A stretch of DNA of 32,872 bases, taken from a virus. The stretch lies in the IMG/VR virus record IMGVR_UViG_3300038429_000070, positions 1-32,872 of that record, one strand, 5' to 3'. The position numbers were made by a program, and so were the translations under genes. The notes below the pieces were generated by a model that was not told where the DNA came from, made no database searches, and saw only the letters and a program-made list of their open reading frames with translations. Positions 22,509 through 29,557 of the stretch are shown piece by piece. Numbering within the stretch: position 1 is the first letter of the stretch; each line of letters opens with the position of its first letter.

Positions 22509-23471
22509 ATGCGAGACACTTATACAGGGCTAAAATCACAATTTCTTAGGAATATAAACCTAGTTGGTTCAACAGATTCTAATCTTTTGGCCGATTTTCA
22601 GGCCAATTTAGGCCGTAGATATCAACTTATCCTTTCAGAGTTAAAGAATTACAAAAATCAGACTCAGTTCACAGCCTCAACGGTTGCTAATCAACAATTC
22701 TACGCTTGGCCACCCTCTACAGTAGACATTGAATCAGTAGTTATTACAGTTGGATCAGTCAATTATCCAATGCAGATAATCAACTCTCAATATAACTGGG
22801 ATCAGCTTAATGCTATCTTAATTCAAGCCTCAGCTATGCCACAGTTCGTATTTCCAAGGAAAGATGACTTTGGTGTATGGCCTATTCCTCAAGCGGTTTA
22901 CACCATTACTTTTAACGCTCATGCAAGGGATAGGAACCTGTTAGTCGAAGATTATGTAGGAGGTACTGTGCAAGTTACAAGTGGTTCTAATTCAATTGTA
23001 GGTACAAATACAACCTGGACTGCGGGAATGGTTGGGAGATGGTTTGAGGTTACAGATACTACAGTCAACGGACATGGATATTTTTATCGTATTACAGCAG
23101 TCGGAAGTACTACCACAGCCACACTTAATACATCTTTTTACGGAGATTCCAAGTCAGGTTTGACTTACTTAATTGGTGAGAGTCCTGAAATACCAGAAGA
23201 GGGTGGGATAGTCTTAGTTGACGGAGTAACAGCAGATTATTACTCAGGTATGAAAGTTGATCCAGATAAGTCGGCATTTTTCACCAATAAGTTTCTAACT
23301 GGGGAGGGATCGAAAGGACTACCCGAAGATATGACAGCACAATCAACTATCAAGGGTGGTTTGTACGGACTTATAAATAGATACAAAAATAGGACGACAA
23401 AGACCATTATCAGGAGAAAACCAAAACTCAATCCATTACAATACAAAGTTTGGAGCACAAATCTCAGTTGA
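22509..23471 (+). CDS. Head-tail connector/adaptor-like protein
   Basis: 320 residues. MRDTYTGLKSQFLRN, GRRYQLILSELKNY, YNWDQLNAILIQASAMPQF and FGVWPIPQAVYTITFNAHARDRNL form the N-terminal half shared with the 19276 gene. The C-terminal half (GMVGRWFEVTDT..YFYRITAVGSTTTATLNTSFYG, EGGIVLVDGVTADYYSGM, TIIRRKPKLNP) resembles adaptor proteins that sit under the portal in podoviruses (T7 gp11-like role). The identification rests on sequence style and position before the nozzle-like gene; no structure can be checked here. Confidence 0.65.
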   Translation: MRDTYTGLKSQFLRNINLVGSTDSNLLADFQANLGRRYQLILSELKNYKNQTQFTASTVANQQFYAWPPSTVDIESVVITVGSVNYPMQIINSQYNWDQLNAILIQASAMPQFVFPRKDDFGVWPIPQAVYTITFNAHARDRNLLVEDYVGGTVQVTSGSNSIVGTNTTWTAGMVGRWFEVTDTTVNGHGYFYRITAVGSTTTATLNTSFYGDSKSGLTYLIGESPEIPEEGGIVLVDGVTADYYSGMKVDPDKSAFFTNKFLTGEGSKGLPEDMTAQSTIKGGLYGLINRYKNRTTKTIIRRKPKLNPLQYKVWSTNLS

Positions 23472-23497
23472 CATGCCTATAAAACCTATGCTATACT
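23468..23497 (+). promoter_or_regulatory. Promoter of second HNH gene, leaderless geometry
   Basis: TTGACA (23468-23473) overlaps the upstream TGA stop; an 18-base spacer leads to TATACT (23492-23497), preceded by TG plus one base. Only five bases separate the -10 from the ATG at 23503. Confidence 0.7.
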
Positions 23498-23502
23498 AGC
23501 AT

Positions 23503-24084
23503 ATGTCGAAAGTCAGAGGTCATTATAAACTTCATACAACCAATAAAGGTTGGTTCAAAAAAGGCGTTTCTTCGTGGCGATTAGGTAAAGGCAAACCTCT
23601 AGAGGGAAAGAAAGAATGTCCAGTCTGTCATAAAATGTTTAATTGGAAAAGATCGGGGTATAACAAAGCTCCACTAACTTGCTCTAAAGAATGTCGGTAT
23701 AAATCCGCTTCAATTACTGGAACTCATCATGTTTTCAAAGAATGTTGCGTTTGTGGAAAGACTTTTGGACTTCCGCCATCTGTAATGAACGATCATGGCA
23801 GGTTAAATTCAAGAATGTATTGTTCAAGAGAATGTAGATGGAAAAGTAGAATGAGATGGACTGATAATGAAAAGCAAAATGCAGAAAGATTAGTAAGGAC
23901 AATGGTGAAACAAGGAATTATTATACAAAAAGAATGTGAGGTTTGTGGAGATAAAAATACTATTGGTCATCATTATCTCGGATATGATCGTGAACATTGG
24001 CTAGATATTAAGTGGCTTTGTGATAAACATCATATTCGAGAACATGAGAGAATGAGGCAAGCAGGCGAAAACAAACTTCTTTAA
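23503..24084 (+). CDS. HNH endonuclease, probably homing type
   Basis: 193 residues. Two N-terminal zinc-binding units (CPVC 39-42 with CSKEC 60-64; CCVC 81-84 with CSREC 107-111) are likely DNA-contact modules. The C-terminal HNH core has CEVCG (145-149), GHHYLGYDREHW (155-166) and LCDKHHIREH (172-181). It interrupts a run of tail genes with its own full -35/-10 promoter, as expected for a free-standing selfish homing endonuclease inserted between connector and nozzle genes. It could instead nick DNA during packaging. Confidence 0.88.
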   Translation: MSKVRGHYKLHTTNKGWFKKGVSSWRLGKGKPLEGKKECPVCHKMFNWKRSGYNKAPLTCSKECRYKSASITGTHHVFKECCVCGKTFGLPPSVMNDHGRLNSRMYCSRECRWKSRMRWTDNEKQNAERLVRTMVKQGIIIQKECEVCGDKNTIGHHYLGYDREHWLDIKWLCDKHHIREHERMRQAGENKLL

Positions 24085-24085
24085 G

Positions 24086-24142
24086 TGGTATAATTAGAGC
24101 CAAGAGACACACTCCTCAAGTGAGGGGTGTTTTTTTATTTAT
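24086..24142 (+). promoter_or_regulatory. Promoter-hairpin-U-tract module before 24143
   Basis: TGGTATAAT (24086-24094) follows the TAA stop. GACACAC is at 24106-24112. ACACTCCTC (24109-24117) pairs with GAGGGGTGT (24122-24130), with one G-U pair, around a four-base loop. Seven Ts, then ATTTAT and the ATG. Confidence 0.82.
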
Positions 24143-27100
24143 ATGGCTAAAAATGAATCAACAGACAAAAAAGAAGAGCAGAAAAGATGGATCGGTGGCA
24201 TAAGTGACTATCTAAAAGAGGGTAGTAATTTTCAGGTAACTTCACAGTTTTACTTTGGCCGATCAGTAGACTTTAGAAACGATCCCCAAGCTATTACTCT
24301 TTTACCAGGTGCTTTGAAAGAATCAGGAGGTACTGTAACAGATCTTTTGAAATGGGCAGATATTGTCCCTACTTCTTTAACAGTATTTTTGTATGGAGAT
24401 TCAGGCAATCTATATCAAAGAACATCAACACCAAGTTGGTCTAAAATAGGTCAAGTACCTGCCTCACATGGTAATGGTCTTTCGTATTTTTCAGGGGATG
24501 ATTATGTATATTTAACCTCAGATTCGTCTATAGCACGTTATGGCCCAACAGCTAACTCGCCAGTATTTACACCTAATTTTTTACAAGCTCAAGGTGGGGT
24601 TCCAACCAACACAGCGTCTCTTTTACTTGCCTCGGCCTCGTCAATGTACGGTTCAGCCGCAGATTCAGCCTCGTTATCGGTTACGGGCGATTTAACTCTT
24701 GAAACTTTCTTTAAGTGCAATACTCTTCCCGCAGTCGGGAGCAGTATGACCTTGATAGGTAAATGGGACGAATCGGGGGCTACTCGAAGTTACAAACTCG
24801 ATTTGTATGGGGTTTCGGGGTATTTCGGTAACGGCCAAGATGGTGCATTAACTGTCTCCGTAAATACCACCGAGGCTCCCATTGATTCGGCTTGTACGGG
24901 AACTTCGGGAACTCAAGCCCTAACGGCAACAAATGCGTCTTTCGCCCAAGGACAAGTTATTTTAATTCACCAATCACAGGGTACTGGGGCAGGAAAGTGG
25001 GAAAGAAATACCATAAATGGATATACCACAGGAACAATTACAACTGGAACGCCATTAGTGAATTCCTATACTTCAGGCGCTCAGGTTAGAGTCTTAAAGC
25101 AATATACAAATGTAACCGTAAATACAGGAATTACTTATACGGCTAAGGCTTGGAACGGAACGGTAGGGGGAATCTTAGCTTTCTTGGCAAGCGGAACGGT
25201 TACAGTTACAGGAAATATTGTAGCAGACGGAGGGGCTGGTTCACAAGCTCTAAATGGACAGACAACGGGCGGTGGAAGTGGGGGAGGATTTAGAGGTGGA
25301 AATGCTGTCGCAACAGATAGCCCCAATCAAGGATATACGGGAGAAGGTACAGCTGGGGCATCAGTGGCACAAACAACAGCTAATGGTAATGGGGGCGGAG
25401 GAGCTTATATAAACGGTCCTAATAACGGATCTGGGGGCGGAGGAGGAAATGGAACAGTAGGTCAGATTGGTCAGGCAAGTAAAGATGTTGGAAATGACTC
25501 TGATACTTGGATTGCTGGAGCTGCAGGTGCAAGTGCTGGAAGTGCAGATTTAACAACAATGATGTTTGGTGGGGGCGGAGGAGGAGGTGTAAATAGAACA
25601 AATACCTGTGGGGGCGGTGGTGCGGGGGGAGGAATTATTTTTATAACAGCCACAACATTAACCGTTACTGGAGCAATTACATCAAATGGCGGAGCTGGTG
25701 CTTATGACGGAAATACCGGAAGCCAAAAACACGCAGGGGGAGGAGGAGCTGGAGGATCAATATTACTTAAAGCACAAACTGCAACTTTAGGTTCATCTCT
25801 TATTACCGCTAATGCAGGTGCTGGTGGCGGGATTTATAGTCAGGGTGGCGGTGGTGCTGGTTCAGTTGGCCGTATCCATCTTGATTACTATACATCTTAC
25901 ACAGGTACCACCACACCAACTCTTGATTATGCACAAGATAATACCCTAGTCACTACAAATACAACTCAAGCTAGACTCGGTATTTCTAATGACGGAACCG
26001 CTTATGAATATCTTTCAATGAATCTTTCCTCATTAACCACTGGAGTATGGAATAGATTATCAGTATCATGGGCATCTGCGTCATCTCTTGCAACCTTTTA
26101 TTGGAATGCTGTTAGTCTAGGCACGTTCACTGGAACAAAAACAGCGATACATGACAACGCTTCACTCTTATATGTCGGAGCGAATAAAAATGCTACTGTA
26201 GTTACTAATTATTTCGATGGCCTCTTAAACGATATGCGTATATGGGCAAATGTCCAGACCGCAACCCAGATATTTAATAATTATTTAATTCAAATTTCTC
26301 CTTCCTTGGGAGGACTTAATGCCTATTACAAATATAATTCCGCCTATACAGATGCTACAGCCAATACTAATACTCTCACTTCTCACGGAAGTCCGACATT
26401 CTCGACAGATGTACCTTTCGCTGGGGCTACAACTAGACTAGATATTGATGTAGCAGTCGCTTTAACAGGACAGACGTACACTCTTTTGACTGCGATAGCC
26501 GAGAACTCAGCCGATATGCTGCCTTTTACACCAGTTAATGACCCTCAAGCCTCGGTAGGATTCTTTGTAGATACTAAGGGAACGGGAGATTGGACAGTTA
26601 CAGTTCATGACCAACAGAATAGGGTTATCGCTACAAAGACGATATTAAACGCATCAATTCCCGCATCAGGTTTTGTGGAGTTTATCTTTGCTAATCCTTG
26701 GAGATTAGTATTCAAACAGAGTTATCACATGCACTTAACCGTGAGTACGGGAACGTCTAAAGTCGTCACAGGGACGACAGCTAATTTCTCAACCGCAGAA
26801 TATACGACTTATTTTGGATTCTTAGTACCAGATACTCAGTTTCATCCAGTTACTCAGTTCCAATATCAACCATTAGGCGGGTCACTTACAGGTGCTGAGA
26901 TAATAGGTAATGAACGCTATCTAGCAGTTTGGGACGGAGCTAACTATCTACCTAATTTCATTACACTCACTCCCGGGTGGAAAGTAAGGTGTTTTGCTCA
27001 ATGGAGACAATATCTAGCTATCGGAGTATGGAAAGGTGGAAATATATATGATCTATCTCACGGGCGTATATACTTCTGGACGGGTTATCAGCCTGCATAT

Positions 27101-27889
27101 GACTTTTTCATAGACGTACCCGAAGGACAAATTAATGCTCTATTCGGAGTGGATTCAGACCTATATATGTTTGCAGGTTATAGAGGACAACTTTTGGACT
27201 ACAAAGGTGGATATTTCTATAATACAGGCAACTCAGAATCAAATAAGATTAAAAAGATGCCCCTTCTTGAGTCGAATACTTACACTGAGGTTTTTCCGGG
27301 AGCACTCACAATGTGGCGTGGCCTACTTCATTTTGGACTTTATGCTAACAGCAACTCGACTACCAGCCAAAGAGGTGCTTATTCTTACGGGACACTTAAT
27401 CCTTTTTACCCAGAAGCCCTATCATTTGATTATCCCATCTCTACAGGAAATAGAGGTTCGACAGTTACAATCGGTTTAGTTTATCCTGTAGGGCAAAACT
27501 TACTAATCGGCTGGCAAGATGGGTCAGGATATGGGTGTGATGTGGTGAACTTCAACAACCCTCCTGCTGATAATGGTGAGATTCAGTTATTCTTAAATGA
27601 CGGAGGCAAGATGTGGCACGATGATGATAATTTGGCTATAAAAGCAGTCTATTCTCCTCTTAGAACTGGAGAAAGTATCACCCCTGAGTACGCCTTAGAT
27701 AGACAATCTTTTAATCAATTGACTACAGTTTCAACAGTAGGAAGCAGAAATACCAAACAACTTATAGCCAACGGTAGAAGTTGTGAAGTCCAAATAGGAG
27801 TTACAATGACACAAACAAACGGTACATCTCCGACTTTGTTAGGTTTAACATTAGATCAAGACCCGCTTGAGAGCGAGGAAGCACTATAA
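24143..27889 (+). CDS. Tail nozzle/adhesin-like protein with nested LamG and Gly-rich domains
   Basis: 1248 residues, the largest gene. N-terminal 1-165 (SVDFRNDPQAITLLPGALKE, then SYFSGDDYVYLTSD) and C-terminal 860-1248 (ERYLAVWDGANYLPNF, KVRCFAQWRQYLAIGVW, QNLLIGWQDGSGYG) look like a beta-propeller split by insertions, as in podovirus tail nozzles. Between them is a LamG/concanavalin-like domain in two pieces: 176-228 (SLSVTGDLTLETFFKC...SYKLDLYG) and 608-715 (ARLGISNDGTAYEYL...GLLNDMRIWANVQT). Residues about 229-605 are a Gly-rich block with many GGGGG runs, resembling polyglycine-II adhesin tips. Likely receptor binding at the tail end. Family assignment is by eye. Confidence 0.72.
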   Translation: MAKNESTDKKEEQKRWIGGISDYLKEGSNFQVTSQFYFGRSVDFRNDPQAITLLPGALKESGGTVTDLLKWADIVPTSLTVFLYGDSGNLYQRTSTPSWSKIGQVPASHGNGLSYFSGDDYVYLTSDSSIARYGPTANSPVFTPNFLQAQGGVPTNTASLLLASASSMYGSAADSASLSVTGDLTLETFFKCNTLPAVGSSMTLIGKWDESGATRSYKLDLYGVSGYFGNGQDGALTVSVNTTEAPIDSACTGTSGTQALTATNASFAQGQVILIHQSQGTGAGKWERNTINGYTTGTITTGTPLVNSYTSGAQVRVLKQYTNVTVNTGITYTAKAWNGTVGGILAFLASGTVTVTGNIVADGGAGSQALNGQTTGGGSGGGFRGGNAVATDSPNQGYTGEGTAGASVAQTTANGNGGGGAYINGPNNGSGGGGGNGTVGQIGQASKDVGNDSDTWIAGAAGASAGSADLTTMMFGGGGGGGVNRTNTCGGGGAGGGIIFITATTLTVTGAITSNGGAGAYDGNTGSQKHAGGGGAGGSILLKAQTATLGSSLITANAGAGGGIYSQGGGGAGSVGRIHLDYYTSYTGTTTPTLDYAQDNTLVTTNTTQARLGISNDGTAYEYLSMNLSSLTTGVWNRLSVSWASASSLATFYWNAVSLGTFTGTKTAIHDNASLLYVGANKNATVVTNYFDGLLNDMRIWANVQTATQIFNNYLIQISPSLGGLNAYYKYNSAYTDATANTNTLTSHGSPTFSTDVPFAGATTRLDIDVAVALTGQTYTLLTAIAENSADMLPFTPVNDPQASVGFFVDTKGTGDWTVTVHDQQNRVIATKTILNASIPASGFVEFIFANPWRLVFKQSYHMHLTVSTGTSKVVTGTTANFSTAEYTTYFGFLVPDTQFHPVTQFQYQPLGGSLTGAEIIGNERYLAVWDGANYLPNFITLTPGWKVRCFAQWRQYLAIGVWKGGNIYDLSHGRIYFWTGYQPAYDFFIDVPEGQINALFGVDSDLYMFAGYRGQLLDYKGGYFYNTGNSESNKIKKMPLLESNTYTEVFPGALTMWRGLLHFGLYANSNSTTSQRGAYSYGTLNPFYPEALSFDYPISTGNRGSTVTIGLVYPVGQNLLIGWQDGSGYGCDVVNFNNPPADNGEIQLFLNDGGKMWHDDDNLAIKAVYSPLRTGESITPEYALDRQSFNQLTTVSTVGSRNTKQLIANGRSCEVQIGVTMTQTNGTSPTLLGLTLDQDPLESEEAL
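24824..25957 (+). other. Gly-rich domain nested inside LamG coding region
   Basis: Encodes about residues 228-605 of the nozzle/adhesin-like protein. It starts with a FGNGQDGALTVSVNTTEAP lead-in domain. It then becomes glycine-dominated (GGGSGGGFRGG, GGGGGNGTVG, GGGGGGGVNRT, GGGGAGG), ends at SVGRIHLDYYTSY, and the LamG strands resume. Coordinates are approximate. Confidence 0.6.
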
Positions 27890-28257
27890 TGATTGACAAA
27901 AAAGACCCAAAAGATAAACAACCTCAAAATGAGAGGAGAGGCCAATCGTGGACTACTTTTGAAAGTATTTTACCAGGAGGAATTAGACCTCAAAACTTGG
28001 TACCTAATCCTGTAGCCAAGGGAGATATATTCTTTACAGGCCCTAATGCTAATTTTAATCGAGTGGGGATAGGGACTACAGGACAAGTACTACAAGTAGT
28101 TGGAGGTGTGCCAACATGGGGAAGTGCACCTTTAAGTGGTTTAGCTACAAATCGTCCAGTAAGTGGGAGATTTGTGGGCGATATGTATATAAATACAGAC
28201 ACACCATCGCTTTCGGTATGGATTGGTGCAAGTTGGAAGTCATCAACCCTATCTTAA
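27889..28257 (+). CDS. Small virion protein
   Basis: 122 residues; ATG shares one base with the preceding TAA. A charged N-terminus (MIDKKDPKDKQPQNERRG) precedes a beta-rich part with NRVGIGTTGQVLQVVGGVPTW and GDMYINTDTPSLSVWIGASW. This GTTGQVLxVxGGxPxW pattern is a common short module in phage tail-fibre proteins. Translationally coupled to the nozzle gene, it is probably a tail component or a fibre tip. Confidence 0.68.
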   Translation: MIDKKDPKDKQPQNERRGQSWTTFESILPGGIRPQNLVPNPVAKGDIFFTGPNANFNRVGIGTTGQVLQVVGGVPTWGSAPLSGLATNRPVSGRFVGDMYINTDTPSLSVWIGASWKSSTLS

Positions 28258-28260
28258 AAG

Positions 28261-28308
28261 GTGTATAATTATGACATAGGGCACACCTTTTGATGTGCCT
28301 TTTTTATT
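28261..28308 (+). promoter_or_regulatory. Promoter-hairpin-U-tract module before 28309
   Basis: TATAAT (28264-28269) is preceded directly by TG, as at 13489. GGCACA (28280-28285) pairs with TGTGCC (28294-28299) around an 8-base loop; six Ts, then ATT and the ATG. The GACACAC element is replaced by GGCACACC. Confidence 0.75.
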
Positions 28309-29130
28309 ATGAAATACTTAAAACTACAATCTAGGTTTGATACAACTATTCCTAGTTCACCGGATCTATCTGCGGCTACGGACAATTCTACAAATGGAGT
28401 CGATACAGGGAATAACGCCATAGCAAGTTTTGACCCGACAACTACAGCCGGAGCTCAGCAAACAAGTTTAGGAAATGGAGATAATAGTTTGGGTTCACTT
28501 TTAGGAGGAGAAACGAATAGTTATATATCTAATTTTGCCAATGCTATACCATCAATTTATAAGACTGGTATGGATATGTACAATGTCCCTAATCTTGAAA
28601 CAAACGCCACTAATTTAACCAACCGAGTTACCAATGCTACACCCAATGCTTACATTGCAGCCAAAGGCTATGATGTGGACGCCACGGATATAAATAACGG
28701 GATAGCCAATAGTACGGCATATTTAACACCTCAAGCCAATGCTGCCACAGCTAATGCAAATACTGCTGCCGGTCTTGCGGGTACTTACATTTCAAACGCC
28801 TTATTACCTTACCAGGCACAAGGTACTTTAGTTACGAATCAAGAAGCCGCACAAGCCACGGGTTGGAATCAAACCCTACAAGATCAATTCAATGGCCTTA
28901 TAGACAAAATGCAGAGTGGTATAACCCTATCAGCTAATGAGATGAGCTTGGCACAATCCTTGGCTGCAACTGAAGAAAAATACCAAGAAGCAGTTGCAAC
29001 CGCAGAGATACCACTTACAGCAAAAGAAACAACCGCCGGAAATACACTTACAAATGCTTTAACTAATACAATTATAAATCCATCTCAGATGTCCAAAGCT
29101 AGTAAGACAGGGATAGCAACTTATTCTTAA
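28309..29130 (+). CDS. Tagged internal (ejection-type) virion protein
   Basis: 273 residues. Starts MKYLKLQSRFDTTIP, a full copy of the shared tag. The rest is Ala/Asn/Thr-rich and largely helical (NAATANANTAAGLAGTYISNAL, SLAQSLAATEEKYQEAVATAE), unlike the beta-rich tagged head proteins, and resembles core or ejected proteins of podoviruses. It precedes a lytic transglycosylase and a 768-residue helical protein, matching an ejectosome gene order. Function inferred from context. Confidence 0.65.
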   Translation: MKYLKLQSRFDTTIPSSPDLSAATDNSTNGVDTGNNAIASFDPTTTAGAQQTSLGNGDNSLGSLLGGETNSYISNFANAIPSIYKTGMDMYNVPNLETNATNLTNRVTNATPNAYIAAKGYDVDATDINNGIANSTAYLTPQANAATANANTAAGLAGTYISNALLPYQAQGTLVTNQEAAQATGWNQTLQDQFNGLIDKMQSGITLSANEMSLAQSLAATEEKYQEAVATAEIPLTAKETTAGNTLTNALTNTIINPSQMSKASKTGIATYS

Positions 29131-29131
29131 A

Positions 29132-29554
29132 ATGAATGATAATCCATACGCAATGTTTCTGGATCAACCAAGTACAACACCTTCTCCACAGGTGAATGAA
29201 TCTAGTGATTCAAATCCATACTCAATGTTTCTGAATAATTCCCAAACAGAGGATCCGATTTCTTTAATTCAAAAGTATTTTCCACCGTCTGAATGGTCGA
29301 ATGCAGAAAAAGTAATGCAAGCGGAGTCAGGTGGAAAATCCAATGATGTGGGAGACAACTATCCGATAAACGGGCAAACAATTCCAAGTTATGGATTATT
29401 TCAAATACGGGCTTTACCAGGAAGACCCGATCCTTCAAAATTAGTTGATCCCGACTTTAATGTACAATATGCAGCTAATATGTGGAAATCTCAAGGCTGG
29501 GAACCATGGACTACTGCTAGAAAAATGGGGTTACCAGGAACAACACCTTTATAA
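29132..29554 (+). CDS. Virion-associated lytic transglycosylase/lysozyme-like protein
   Basis: 140 residues. Residues 41-130 have the SLT/lysozyme-like pattern: AEKVMQAESGG (probable catalytic E65), a YGLFQIR motif (87-93) and a closing YAANMWKSQGWEPWTTA (113-129). It would cut peptidoglycan glycan strands as DNA enters the cell. The N-terminal 40 residues carry the motif NPYxMFL twice (NPYAMFLDQ, NPYSMFLNN), separated by 24 residues, possibly a docking peptide. No signal peptide or holin is adjacent, so it is more likely carried in the virion than used for lysis. Confidence 0.85.
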   Translation: MNDNPYAMFLDQPSTTPSPQVNESSDSNPYSMFLNNSQTEDPISLIQKYFPPSEWSNAEKVMQAESGGKSNDVGDNYPINGQTIPSYGLFQIRALPGRPDPSKLVDPDFNVQYAANMWKSQGWEPWTTARKMGLPGTTPL

Positions 29555-29557
29555 AAT

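Noticed and set aside
25135-25653. Pro-rich minus-strand frames
   Set aside because: Antisense of the Gly-rich adhesin domain (GGN codons read as Pro).
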